Assembly (NCBI GenBank): GCA_017557405.1
Contig: JAFYYV010000009.1
Location: forward strand, 62,001 to 126,000
From: Prevotella sp.
GTDB lineage: Bacteria; Bacteroidota; Bacteroidia; Bacteroidales; Bacteroidaceae
DNA: 64,000 nucleotides
Direction of reading: 5' to 3'
The notes beneath the pieces were generated by a model. That model was not told the DNA's origin and searched no databases. It saw nothing but the letters and a program-made list of their open reading frames with translations. Below, one piece after another: positions 50,261 through 59,376 of this stretch (the stretch's first letter is position 1; each line of letters starts with the position of its first letter). Position numbers and translations under genes: made by a program.

Positions 50261-51127
50261 ATGCACAATCTGATGGATTTCCTGCAGAAACACAACCACT
50301 GGTTTGTGTTTCTGCTGCTTGAAGTGGCCAGCCTTGTGATGCTGTTCAAATACAACAGCTACCAAGGTAGCGTCTGGTTCACATCGGCTAATACCGTCTC
50401 GGGAAAAGTCTACGAGATGGGTAGCGATGTGGAGCAGTTTTTCTCGCTTGTCAAAGTGAATGAGGAACTCACCCAGCGCAACGCTTACTTGGAGCAGCAG
50501 GTGGCACGAATGGGCGAGCGGCTTGTCGATATGACGGGCGATTCGGCTATCATGCACAGCAGTCAGATTGAAATGCTTTCGCAATATAAGCTCATCCCCG
50601 CGAAGGTGGTCAGTAACGAATTGGGTCGCCCCGACAACCTCATCACTATTAACAAAGGTGAGAACGACGGCGTAAGATGCGATATGGGAGTGGTGAGCGG
50701 AAACGGTATTGTGGGAATTGTTTATCTCACTTCGCCCAACTATTCGGTCGTTATTCCCGTGCTCAACACCAATTCGTATATTAGTTGCGCTATCAAAGAT
50801 CGTGGCTACTTTGGCTATCTGCATTGGAATGGGGGAGACCCAGGAATGGCATTTGTAGATGATATTCCTCGCCATGCGCGTTTCAAACTCTATGAGCAGG
50901 TGGTTACAAGCGGTTATTCATCAGTGTTTCCTCCGGGAATACTCGTTGGAAAGATCATGCACGTCTATAACTCGGGCAATGGTTTGTCTTATCGCTTGCA
51001 AGTGAAATTGGCAACCGATTTCGGTCGTCTGCGTGATGTGTGTGTCATTGACGACGCTACGATGGACGAACGACTCAAAGTGCTGAGGGCAGCACAAGAT
51101 TCCATCAAACCCAAAGAGGGACGTTGA
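50261..51127 (+). CDS. mreC: Rod shape-determining protein MreC
   Basis: A 288-residue protein with a short cytoplasmic start, a membrane helix (FVFLLLEVASLVMLF, about 15-29), a coiled coil (VKVNEELTQRNAYLEQQVARM, about 65-85) and the periplasmic beta domain (about 105-275: PAKVVSNELGRPDNLITINKGENDGV, VVSGNGIVGIVYLTS, VVTSGYSSVFPPGI). It links MreB to the wall synthases. 32 nt after mreB. Confidence 0.94.
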   Translation: MHNLMDFLQKHNHWFVFLLLEVASLVMLFKYNSYQGSVWFTSANTVSGKVYEMGSDVEQFFSLVKVNEELTQRNAYLEQQVARMGERLVDMTGDSAIMHSSQIEMLSQYKLIPAKVVSNELGRPDNLITINKGENDGVRCDMGVVSGNGIVGIVYLTSPNYSVVIPVLNTNSYISCAIKDRGYFGYLHWNGGDPGMAFVDDIPRHARFKLYEQVVTSGYSSVFPPGILVGKIMHVYNSGNGLSYRLQVKLATDFGRLRDVCVIDDATMDERLKVLRAAQDSIKPKEGR

Positions 51128-51179
51128 GATTGTTAAAGGAACAAGGTAAAAGAAACGAAAACGGAGAAAGGACGCTGAA

Positions 51180-51692
51180 ATGAATGTCGAATTGATGAAG
51201 GGCATAGTGGCTTTTGCCATTCTCGTCTTGGTGCAGGCGCTTGTGTTGAATCACATCCACCTTTTCAACTGCGCCACACCGATGCTCTATATCTATTTGG
51301 TATTGCTGTTCCGACGTGGATATCCGCGTTGGGCAGTCATTTCCTTGTGTTTTATCATGGGCCTTTGCGTTGATATCTTCTCCAACACTCCTGGTGTTGC
51401 CGCAGGCGCAATGACATTCGTTGGTTTTCTGCAACCCTATTTGTTGGAAGTATTTGTTCCTCGCGATAGTGCGGAAGATCTTTGGCCATCGATGCGCACG
51501 CTGGGTATCGGCAAATTCATAGCTTATGCGGCTGTCTGTGTTTTGATATTCTTCGTTCTCTTCTATACGCTCGAGACTTTCAATTTCTTCAATTGGCTGC
51601 AATGGTTGGAGGCCATAGGTGGAAGCTTTGCCATCACCATGATTTTGTTGTTGGTCATTGAGAATTTCAGAAGCCATGCTCGGACTGCGTAA
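51180..51692 (+). CDS. mreD: Rod shape-determining protein MreD
   Basis: A 170-residue polytopic protein with about five membrane helices (for example KGIVAFAILVLVQALVLNHI near the start, and FITMILLLVIENF near the end). MreD sequences are poorly conserved, so identification rests on size, topology and its place between mreC and mrdA. Confidence 0.9.
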   Translation: MNVELMKGIVAFAILVLVQALVLNHIHLFNCATPMLYIYLVLLFRRGYPRWAVISLCFIMGLCVDIFSNTPGVAAGAMTFVGFLQPYLLEVFVPRDSAEDLWPSMRTLGIGKFIAYAAVCVLIFFVLFYTLETFNFFNWLQWLEAIGGSFAITMILLLVIENFRSHARTA

Positions 51693-51712
51693 AATCCTTG
51701 CTTCATCCCGAA

Positions 51713-51743
51713 TCTCTGTATCTTTTATCTCCATATCTTCTAA
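51713..51743. repeat. 8-bp periodic linker, ATCTNNNT type
   Basis: Between mreD and mrdA: ATCTCTGT, ATCTTTT, ATCTCCAT, ATCTTCTA (8, 7, 8, 8). It is similar to the steps at 6055-6093. Confidence 0.5.
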
Positions 51744-51758
51744 ATAGTTAGTCAGCTC

Positions 51759-53609
51759 GTGAAGGATTTCAATCTATCAAATCGGCGATTAGTTATAGGT
51801 GGCGTTGCGATTATTATCGTAGCCGTCTATATCGTTCGATTGTTCATGTTGCAGTTGATGAGCGACGACTATAAGAAGAATGCCGACTCCAATGCTTTCC
51901 TAAAACGCATTGAGTTCCCTTCTCGTGGCGTGATTTATGACCGAACGGGCAAGTTGATGGTCTATAACCAGCCCGCCTACGATATCATGGTGGTCATGAA
52001 CGAGGCCAAGGGACGTCTTGATACTGCGGAGTTCTGTAGGTCGATAGGTGTGACAAAAGAGTTTTTCGAGCAGCGGATGAAAGACATTATGGACCGCTCG
52101 AAGAATCCGGGTTACTCGCCTTACACGCAACAGATATTCATGAGTCAGTTGAGTGATAAGGAGTTCAGTATCTTCCAGGAGAAAATGTATCGCTTCCCAG
52201 GCTTCTACGTGCAACGCCGTACGGTCAGGGAATACCGTTATCCGTATGCTGGACACGTTCTAGGCGATGTAGCTGAGGTTTCCCCGAGTGATATCGAGGA
52301 AGATGACTACTATCAACCAGGCGACTACATCGGAAAACAAGGTGTGGAACGTTCCTATGAAAAGCAGCTTCGTGGACAGAAAGGTGTGCAGATTCTGTTG
52401 CGCGATGCTCATGGTCGTGTACAGGGGAAATACATGAATGGTGCTTACGACCAGAAACCTATTGCTGGAAAAGACCTTACGTTAAGCATTGACCTTGATT
52501 TGCAGGCGCTCGGCGAGCGATTGTTGGAAGGAAAGATAGGCTCCATCGTGGCCATCGAGCCCTCCACAGGCGAAGTGCTTTGTATGGTCTCCTCACCTTC
52601 ATACGACCCTCGGTTGATGATTGGTCGACAACGCGGAAAGAATCAGAAAGAACTCTCGCTTGACCCGTGGAAGCCTTTGCTGAACCGTTCCATCATGGGA
52701 CAGTATCCTCCTGGTTCCACCTTCAAGACCTCGCAGGGTCTGACATTCTTGACTGAAGGCATCATCACCACCGAGACTCGCTATCCTTGTAGTCACGGTT
52801 TCCGCTATGGAAGTTTGAAGGTAGGTTGTCACGGGCATCCTGCACCTCTTCCACTTGTGCCAGCCCTGAGTACCTCATGCAACGGTTATTTCTGTTGGGG
52901 ACTCTATCATATGTTGGGCAACCGTAAGAAGTACCCCACGGTACAAGATGCTATGAACACATGGCGCGACTATATGGTCAGCATGGGTTTTGGCTATAAG
53001 TTGGGTGTTGACTTGCCAGGCGAAAAGCGTGGACTCATTCCCAATGCACAATTCTACGATAATGCCTATAAAGGTTCATGGAACGGTTTGACCATCATCA
53101 GTATTGCCATAGGTCAGGGTGAGGTGAACCTCACGCCCTTGCAAATTGCCAACCTCGGTGCCACTATTGCCAACCGCGGATACTATTATGTGCCTCATGT
53201 GGTAAGGAAAGTGAAGGGCGAACCGCTTGACACCACGTTCACACGCCGCCATTACACAAAGGCTAGTCAACGTGCCTACGAATACGTGGTGAAAGGTATG
53301 CGCTCGTCAGTAATGGGTGGAACGTGTAAACGCCTGAATCGAAGTGACATCATCATCTGCGGTAAGACAGGAACAGCCCAAAACCGCGGCCACGACCATT
53401 CGGTCTTCATGGGTTTCGCTCCGATGGACAATCCGAAAATTGCCATTGCGGTGTATGTGGAAAATGGTGGATTCGGTGCTGAATATGGTGTGCCCATTGG
53501 TGGCCTCATGATAGAACAATATTTGCATGGTAAGCTTTCACCTGGCTCACAGGCGCAAGCTTCTGTATTCCAAAAACGAAGAATTGGTTATGGCTCGCGA
53601 AACAGATAA
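51759..53609 (+). CDS. mrdA: Penicillin-binding protein 2
   Basis: A 616-residue elongation transpeptidase with a GTG start. An N-terminal membrane helix (about 11-33) and dimerisation/pedestal region precede the transpeptidase domain. The active-site Ser320 is in YPPGSTFKTS, the second motif is in STSCNG (near 371), and the third is KTGTAQN (near 533). It cross-links lateral peptidoglycan with RodA. The last 20 nt overlap the start of rodA. No ATG fits the conserved N-terminus better than the GTG. Confidence 0.96.
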   Translation: MKDFNLSNRRLVIGGVAIIIVAVYIVRLFMLQLMSDDYKKNADSNAFLKRIEFPSRGVIYDRTGKLMVYNQPAYDIMVVMNEAKGRLDTAEFCRSIGVTKEFFEQRMKDIMDRSKNPGYSPYTQQIFMSQLSDKEFSIFQEKMYRFPGFYVQRRTVREYRYPYAGHVLGDVAEVSPSDIEEDDYYQPGDYIGKQGVERSYEKQLRGQKGVQILLRDAHGRVQGKYMNGAYDQKPIAGKDLTLSIDLDLQALGERLLEGKIGSIVAIEPSTGEVLCMVSSPSYDPRLMIGRQRGKNQKELSLDPWKPLLNRSIMGQYPPGSTFKTSQGLTFLTEGIITTETRYPCSHGFRYGSLKVGCHGHPAPLPLVPALSTSCNGYFCWGLYHMLGNRKKYPTVQDAMNTWRDYMVSMGFGYKLGVDLPGEKRGLIPNAQFYDNAYKGSWNGLTIISIAIGQGEVNLTPLQIANLGATIANRGYYYVPHVVRKVKGEPLDTTFTRRHYTKASQRAYEYVVKGMRSSVMGGTCKRLNRSDIIICGKTGTAQNRGHDHSVFMGFAPMDNPKIAIAVYVENGGFGAEYGVPIGGLMIEQYLHGKLSPGSQAQASVFQKRRIGYGSRNR

Positions 53610-55059
53610 ACAACCTGGTGTACTCGCCTCGCTTGATTGGGTCACCATCATCATCTATCTGGCACTGCTCACTTTTGGATGGGTCAGTGTCTGTGGCGCG
53701 TCCTATACCTATGGCGACACCGATATCTTCAGTCTCTCCACGCGTTCGGGTATGCAGATTGTGTGGATAGGCGCTTCGATAGTCATTGGATTCGTTATTC
53801 TTTTGCTCGACGACCGATTCTACGACACGTTCTCCTATATTATCTATGGGTTATTGCTCATTGTACTTGTGCTCACCATCTTCAACCCTCATGAAATCAA
53901 GGGCTCGCGGTCGTGGTTGGTCATCGGTCCCTTGCGAGTGCAACCAGCAGAGTTTGCGAAGTTTGCAACAGCATTGGCGGTATCGAAGTTCATGAGCACC
54001 TATGGCTTTAATATCCACAACTGGAAGAACTTTGCCATTGCCTGTCTCATTGTGTTGGCGCCCATGTGTATGATTGTGTTGCAGAAGGAGACGGGTTCGG
54101 CATTGGTATATCTGTCGTTCTTCCTCATGTTCTATCGTGAGGGAATGACAGGCAGTATCCTCTTTGCGGCCGTTGCAATGGTGTTTTATTTCGTCTTTGG
54201 TATCAAGTTCGAGAGTCTTTTTCTGTGGGACACACCCACATCGGTTGGCAAGTTCGTTGTGCTTTTGCTCGTCCAGATATTCTCAGCGATTATGGTCTAC
54301 ATCTATTGTGAAGACAAAAAGCGCGCACTCACCATCATTGGCTACTGTCTTGGTATCACGTTGCTGTTTCTGCTTTTCTCCGAATACGTTATTCCGTTCG
54401 ACATCGTGTGGGTGCAGTTGGGCATCAGTGCAGCCATGATCGGCTATTTGGTTTACCAGGGATTGAGCGCCCGAGTGGCCAATTATTTTTATATAGCCCT
54501 CTTCTCCCTTTCCTCCATCCTCTTTTTCTATTCGGCCGACTACGTGCTCAACGATGTTCTGAAGCCCCACCAGCGTGTGCGTATCAACGTGCTTCTTGGA
54601 CTAGAAGAAGACCTCGCGGGCGCTGGCTACAATGTGCACCAGAGTGAGATTGCCATTGGATCGGGCGGACTTAAGGGAAAAGGATTCCTTAATGGCACAC
54701 AAACGAAACTGAAGTTCGTTCCTGAGCAAGACACCGACTTCATTTTCTGCACCGTAGGCGAAGAAGAAGGATTCCTTGGTTCAGCGGGCGTACTCCTCTT
54801 GTTCTTAGCCTTGATATTGAGGCTTATACACTTAGCCGAGCGACAACCATTCAAATTTGGCAGAGTCTATGGCTACTGTGTGCTCAGCATCTTCCTCTTC
54901 CATGTGTTCATCAACGTGGGGATGGTGTTGGGATTGACGCCAGTCATTGGTATCCCGCTACCTTTCTTCAGCTACGGTGGAAGTTCTCTTTGGGGTTTCA
55001 CCTTCTTGCTGTTTATCTTCCTGCGCATCGATGCAGGCCGCAACCTTGTGCGCACTTAG
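53590..55059 (+). CDS. rodA: Rod shape-determining glycosyltransferase RodA (SEDS)
   Basis: A 489-residue SEDS polymerase with about ten to twelve membrane helices. ARDSWLVIGPLRVQPAEFAK-like residues appear as KGSRSWLVIGPLRVQPAEFAK-type sequence near 140, and IAIGSGGLKGKGF, FVPEQDTDFIFCTVGEEEGFLG and GLTPVIGIPLPFFSYGGSS follow. The ATG at 53590 lies inside the mrdA 3' end (20-nt overlap); the longer frame from 53527 adds only residues with no family match. It polymerises glycan strands for PBP2. There is an expanded loop near 210-330 compared with E. coli RodA. Confidence 0.96.
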   Translation: MARETDKQPGVLASLDWVTIIIYLALLTFGWVSVCGASYTYGDTDIFSLSTRSGMQIVWIGASIVIGFVILLLDDRFYDTFSYIIYGLLLIVLVLTIFNPHEIKGSRSWLVIGPLRVQPAEFAKFATALAVSKFMSTYGFNIHNWKNFAIACLIVLAPMCMIVLQKETGSALVYLSFFLMFYREGMTGSILFAAVAMVFYFVFGIKFESLFLWDTPTSVGKFVVLLLVQIFSAIMVYIYCEDKKRALTIIGYCLGITLLFLLFSEYVIPFDIVWVQLGISAAMIGYLVYQGLSARVANYFYIALFSLSSILFFYSADYVLNDVLKPHQRVRINVLLGLEEDLAGAGYNVHQSEIAIGSGGLKGKGFLNGTQTKLKFVPEQDTDFIFCTVGEEEGFLGSAGVLLLFLALILRLIHLAERQPFKFGRVYGYCVLSIFLFHVFINVGMVLGLTPVIGIPLPFFSYGGSSLWGFTFLLFIFLRIDAGRNLVRT

Positions 55060-55086
55060 GATTTCTATTAATTTTAAAAATATAAA

Positions 55087-55112
55087 GCGCCACTTAATAA
55101 GTGACGCATTTT
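55087..55112 (+). terminator. Terminator after rodA
   Basis: GCG-C-CACTT with AGTG-A-CGC (55087-55107), one mismatch, followed by ATTTTGTATT. Modest stem; it lies between convergent rodA and gldH. Confidence 0.55.
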
Positions 55113-55147
55113 GTATTATGTAGGAAGTCCGATAGATGATACTCCTT

Positions 55148-55651
55148 TTATTCTCGATACAACTGGATTCCAACTTCTGCGACGCCAGGTAGAATTTCGC
55201 GTTTCATGTCGTGGCGCACACAGATATGTAGTGAATCGGTAGGTTGCAGCGGCATTTCGCTGACATTGAATCGGTATTGGAAATGGCTCACGCCAGCACC
55301 TCGCGCATTACCACGCTCGTCGATGAGTTTGCAACTCAGGGTATCGGTTTGTTGGCGAAAGATGATATGGCTGGCGTTGTCGGTCTGGCGGAAGATGGTC
55401 TGTTCCACAACGAGTGTCAATCCTGTAAAAGGATACGAAGGGTTGATGCGCAAACCGAGGTCGATGATGTAGTCGCCGCCAGTGATGGCCGACTTGGGCA
55501 CACCAAATATGAGGGTGTCGTTTTTCTCCCATCCGGCCAGCGGAGCATGCTCGTAGTGGTCGTACACCTTATTGCCGATACATGCCGATAGCAAAAAGGT
55601 GATTGCCATCAGCACGAGAGGAACCAATATGTTGCGAAAACGCGTTCTCAC
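55148..55651 (-). CDS. gldH: Gliding motility lipoprotein GldH
   Basis: A 167-residue lipoprotein (signal ending ITFLLSAC, Cys24) with a beta-rich body: DHYEHAPLAGWEKNDTLIF, PSYPFTGLTLVVEQT and DSLHICVRHDMKREILPGVAEVGIQL are as in GldH of Flavobacterium and relatives. GldH is linked to gliding and the type IX secretion network but also occurs in non-gliding Bacteroidetes, as in this lineage. The start overlaps the ricT stop by 4 nt, so the two are translationally coupled. Confidence 0.88.
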   Translation of the reverse strand: MRTRFRNILVPLVLMAITFLLSACIGNKVYDHYEHAPLAGWEKNDTLIFGVPKSAITGGDYIIDLGLRINPSYPFTGLTLVVEQTIFRQTDNASHIIFRQQTDTLSCKLIDERGNARGAGVSHFQYRFNVSEMPLQPTDSLHICVRHDMKREILPGVAEVGIQLYRE

Positions 55652-56889
55652 TCTTTGTTATCTTCCTTTCTTCTTGGTGCGTTGTAGTTGTTGCGGCGGT
55701 TCTGGTTTTTGAACGCAGGTTGCCCTTGTGCGGGCTTGTTATTCTGTTGTGCCTGTCTGTCGCTGTTGGCTGAGTTGCGATTGTCGTTGTGCTTATGCTT
55801 GTTCTTCTTCCGCTTGCTCTTGTCAAATCGACTGAGGTCAGCATCGGCCAACAAGTCAATGGGGCCTTTGGCTCCCTTCTGCTCGCTGTCATCGGTCAAG
55901 GTTAGCGGTTTCTCACCTCGTTTGTTCATCTCGATGATTTCACGAGCTCGCTCGGCGGTGATTGTCTCGAGGTTGGCAGCCATCTTCTTGTCAGTGGAAT
56001 AAGTAACTAACCCTGCTAGAATATCTGTTTTGAAGACATAGTAGTCGCTGTCGGCGGTTTCTAGCACGATGTCCTTTCCGGGCAGTCGGCGACCAGCCTC
56101 CACATAGTCATCAACCTCGTAATTTAGACAGCATTTCAGTTTGGCGCACATACCCGCAAGTTTCTGCGGATTGAGCGAGATGTCCTGGAAGCGGGCAGCG
56201 TTGGTGGAGACGCTAACAAAGTTCTTCATCCATGTAGCACAGCACAGTTCGCGTCCGCAAGGCCCTGTTCCTCCTATGCGTCCAGCCTCTTGACGAGCAC
56301 CAATCTGTTTCATCTCGATACGCACGTGGAAGGTCTCGGCGAGCACCTTGATGAGTTGTCTGAAGTCCACACGCTCGTCGGCGATGTAGTAGAAGATGGC
56401 CTTGTTGCCGTCGCCTTGGTATTCCACATCACCAATCTTCATCTTCAACCCGAGATCTTTGGCGATTTGCCTACTTTGAATCATCGTACCATGTTCGCGA
56501 CTTTTTGCCTCGCGATATTTGTCCATATCCACCTGCTTGGCGTGGCGATAAACGCGTTTGATGTCATCAGCCGACTTCAAGTTTGCCTTCTTCACCTGTA
56601 GGTTCACGAGTCTACCCGTGAGTGTAACCACACCGATATCATGACCTGGGCTTGCCTCCACGGCCACGATGTCGCCCTTCTTGAGGTCGAGGTTGTTGAC
56701 ATTATGATAATATCCTTTACGCGTGTTCTTGAACTGCACCTCCACAAGATCGGTGTCCTCGGCGTTGCCAGGCACGTCAGCCAGCCAGTCGAAGGTGTTT
56801 AGCTGGCGGTCTTGCCTTCCACATCCACGTCGGCACAGTCCACGGTCACATCCGCGCGATATCTCGAATTTCATGTCTTTATAGTCCAT
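55648..56889 (-). CDS. ricT: PSP1/RicT (YaaT) family protein
   Basis: A 413-residue protein with the PSP1 domain (about 50-300). It carries the cysteine-rich motifs CDRGLCRRGCG near the N-terminus, GPCGRELCCATWM near 220 and MCAKLKCCLNYE near 250. In Bacillus, RicT binds iron-sulfur clusters with RicA and RicF and tunes RNase Y, but no ricA/ricF is visible here. The last 60 residues are low-complexity Lys/Asn/Gln/Arg. Between holB and gldH, the order I associate with Bacteroidetes. Confidence 0.88.
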   Translation of the reverse strand: MDYKDMKFEISRGCDRGLCRRGCGRQDRQLNTFDWLADVPGNAEDTDLVEVQFKNTRKGYYHNVNNLDLKKGDIVAVEASPGHDIGVVTLTGRLVNLQVKKANLKSADDIKRVYRHAKQVDMDKYREAKSREHGTMIQSRQIAKDLGLKMKIGDVEYQGDGNKAIFYYIADERVDFRQLIKVLAETFHVRIEMKQIGARQEAGRIGGTGPCGRELCCATWMKNFVSVSTNAARFQDISLNPQKLAGMCAKLKCCLNYEVDDYVEAGRRLPGKDIVLETADSDYYVFKTDILAGLVTYSTDKKMAANLETITAERAREIIEMNKRGEKPLTLTDDSEQKGAKGPIDLLADADLSRFDKSKRKKNKHKHNDNRNSANSDRQAQQNNKPAQGQPAFKNQNRRNNYNAPRRKEDNKE

Positions 56890-56930
56890 ATCCTTATGAT
56901 TTATATTGAGTTTTGGGGCTTTTCCATTGT

Positions 56931-58058
56931 CTATTTCCTTATGATGAGCACGATGATCTGTAGTGCCATCTCATAGAACACCACCTTAGCGTTGGCGTTC
57001 TGACCAATATCACGATGTGCCTTCTGCATCAGTTCGAACAACTCCACAACGTTAGTCTCGTTGATGAATCTTGCGAAGTTACGCGAGAAATCCTCTTCGT
57101 CTTGCGTCATGTAGTTCAGTTCAGGGTTCTTGAAGTTGTAAACGAAGTTCTCCCTCACCATTTGCATGAAGTAGACCAACATGCGCTTCTGACGTTCTCT
57201 GCCGTAGGCAGCCACAGTATCGCTCCATTTCTTCAGTTCCTTCACGTTCTTCATGTAGGCCAAACGCATGAGCATGATAAACATGTCGAGGAATGTGCGG
57301 TTCTCGTTGTCTGCGTTCAGTGCCTCGATGGCTTTTGTCCAGTTTCCATTGGCAGCCCTTGCCAATCGGTGTGCCATGTCAGGTTCAATGCCTCGTCGTT
57401 CCACCAATGCCTGCTCAATAGCCTCCACGTCAATGCGTTTCACGTCGATGCGTTGGGTGCGGCTGCGAATGGTATCGAGCAACGTGTCTGGGTTTTCGCT
57501 TACCATGATGAACACCGTCTGCTGAGGCGGTTCCTCAAGCAGTTTCAGCAATTTGTTGGCGCTCGTTGCGTTCATTCGTTCAGGCAACCAGATGATGCTA
57601 ACCTTGTATCCTCCTTGGCTCGATTTCAGGCTCAGTCGGCGGCTCAGTTCATCGCTCTCGGCTCCAGTAATGATGGCTTGCTGGTTGGCTGCGTTCATGG
57701 CGCTCATCCATTGATCCATTGTGAAGTAAGGACCTTGGGCAATCAGTTCGCGCCACTCGCGGATGAAGTCATCGCTCACGGGTTGGTGCTCACTGCCCAT
57801 ACCAGGACCTTTGATGGTAGGAAATGTGAAGTGCAAGTCAGGATGTTCCATCTTCTCCAGCATGGCCTCCGTGTTGGCATTCTCGTGGCCCTGTCTCAGC
57901 AAAGTAGAGGCAAATGCCATTGCCAATGCCATCTTCCCGCAGCCTTGCGGACCGCAGAGCATGACAGCATGGGGAACCCTTCCATCATCGACCATCTGGA
58001 GCAGCCGCTCCTTCACGTCGTTTTGTCCTATGACCTCATTCCAATTCACAATTGACAA
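56931..58058 (-). CDS. holB: DNA polymerase III delta' subunit
   Basis: A 375-residue clamp-loader subunit. VIGQNDVKERL, VPHAVMLCGPQGCGKMALAMAF, LLKLLEEPPQQTVFIMVSENPDTLLDTIRSRTQ (split over two helices) and a C-terminal collar domain match delta'. The P-loop reads GCGKM with Met43 where Ser/Thr would bind magnesium; delta' does not need ATP binding, so loss is tolerated. 41 nt upstream of ricT. Confidence 0.9.
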   Translation of the reverse strand: MSIVNWNEVIGQNDVKERLLQMVDDGRVPHAVMLCGPQGCGKMALAMAFASTLLRQGHENANTEAMLEKMEHPDLHFTFPTIKGPGMGSEHQPVSDDFIREWRELIAQGPYFTMDQWMSAMNAANQQAIITGAESDELSRRLSLKSSQGGYKVSIIWLPERMNATSANKLLKLLEEPPQQTVFIMVSENPDTLLDTIRSRTQRIDVKRIDVEAIEQALVERRGIEPDMAHRLARAANGNWTKAIEALNADNENRTFLDMFIMLMRLAYMKNVKELKKWSDTVAAYGRERQKRMLVYFMQMVRENFVYNFKNPELNYMTQDEEDFSRNFARFINETNVVELFELMQKAHRDIGQNANAKVVFYEMALQIIVLIIRK

Positions 58059-58140
58059 TTAAACTACGTTTGAATATCGGCTGCACCTCAGCAATTAAAA
58101 CCAAGTTTTATTGCATTCGGTTTGCACGATATTTCACAAT

Positions 58141-59103
58141 TTACAGTACTCTCTTTGCCACTTCCTTCACCGATTCCACAGCCGAGACCGTGTAGAAGTG
58201 TATGTTGTTCACGCCGGCAGCATAGAGTTGGCGACATTGTTCGGTTGTCCACTCAATGCCCAGTTGTCGAGCGTCATCATCAGTCTTGCATTTCACGACT
58301 TCAGCAGCCAACTCCTGTGGTAGGTCGCAATGGAAAGTCTGCGGCACTACAGTCAGTTGCGAGAGTTTCGCAAAAGGTTTCACGCCAGGTACGATGGGAA
58401 TGGTGATACCCATCTGGCGAGCACGAGCCACGAAGTCGAAGTATTTTTTGTTGTCGAAGAACAGTTGTGTCACAGCATATTCAGCACCCAATTGTTGCTT
58501 CTCCAACAGATGCTGCATGTCCATTTCAAGGTTGGGAGCCTCCTCGTGTTTCTCGGGGTAGCAGGCCACACCATAGCTGAAAGGCTCACCAGGATTCTGG
58601 ATTTCAGTCCCATCAGCGAAAAAACCTTCGTTGAAACGGTTCACCTGCTGAATGAGGTCGGTCGTATGGCGATGTCCGCCACGCGTTGGCTTGAACGTAC
58701 GATCGTCTTTTGCCTTGTCACCTCTCAGTAAGAGCACATTGCTGATACCCAGGAATTGCAAGTCAAGCAACTCGTATTCAATGTCTTCGATGGTCGCTCC
58801 GCTACATATCACGTGGGGAATCACCGAGATGCCGTAGCGCTGCTGTATGGCGGCTGCAATAGCCACCGTGCCAGGGCGACGGCGAATACGCTGTCGTTCA
58901 AACTGTCCGTTATCCAGTTCCTTGTAAACAAATTCGCTATGATGAGTCGTTATGTTGATGAAGAGTGGGGTGAACTCTTGCAGCTGGTCGATTGTGGCAA
59001 ACAGGCTGTCAGTGCCTGTGCCTTTCAGAGGTGGCAACACTTCGAACGAGAAATGCCGCGTTCCGCTGTCGTCTTTGAGCAAGTCGATGACCTTCATTTT
59101 CAA
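58141..59103 (-). CDS. metF: 5,10-methylenetetrahydrofolate reductase
   Basis: A 320-residue FAD enzyme that reduces methylene-THF to methyl-THF for methionine synthesis. FSFEVLPPLKGTGTDSL near the start, INITTHHSEFVYK, SVIPHVICSGATIEDIEYELLDLQ, VLLLRGD, and the C-terminal IPIVPGVKPFAKLSQL fit MetF. A second ATG at 59097 is possible. It is the first gene of a minus-strand run metF-holB-ricT-gldH (82 nt before holB). Minus-strand TAACTTTG lies at 59126-59133. Confidence 0.95.
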   Translation of the reverse strand: MKMKVIDLLKDDSGTRHFSFEVLPPLKGTGTDSLFATIDQLQEFTPLFINITTHHSEFVYKELDNGQFERQRIRRRPGTVAIAAAIQQRYGISVIPHVICSGATIEDIEYELLDLQFLGISNVLLLRGDKAKDDRTFKPTRGGHRHTTDLIQQVNRFNEGFFADGTEIQNPGEPFSYGVACYPEKHEEAPNLEMDMQHLLEKQQLGAEYAVTQLFFDNKKYFDFVARARQMGITIPIVPGVKPFAKLSQLTVVPQTFHCDLPQELAAEVVKCKTDDDARQLGIEWTTEQCRQLYAAGVNNIHFYTVSAVESVKEVAKRVL

Positions 59104-59279
59104 TTCTTATTGGTACATTTGGATGCAAAGTTAATGAAAAAGGTGCAAAAAAAACACTTTTTTGGGAACATTAACGCGTAAATGTGGCATCAAGTTGTTT
59201 TTCTGTTTTCCTAAAACGCCACTTTAGTGTCATAAAAGGGTCGCTTTACTAATAATTCTTAATAAATAATGTTCGCGTG

Positions 59280-59309
59280 TTGTTCTATGTGCATTAATTT
59301 GTATATTTG
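59280..59309 (+). promoter_or_regulatory. Promoter of the T9SS-tailed glycosidase gene
   Basis: TTG at 59280-59282, a 19-bp spacer and TATATTTG at 59302-59309, leaving a leader of about 60 nt before the ATG at 59377. Confidence 0.75.
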
Positions 59310-59376
59310 CAAAGATATGATGTTATGTTTTCCAACATCCCGATGTAAACCAATGATAACTAACAACTGATTCAAT

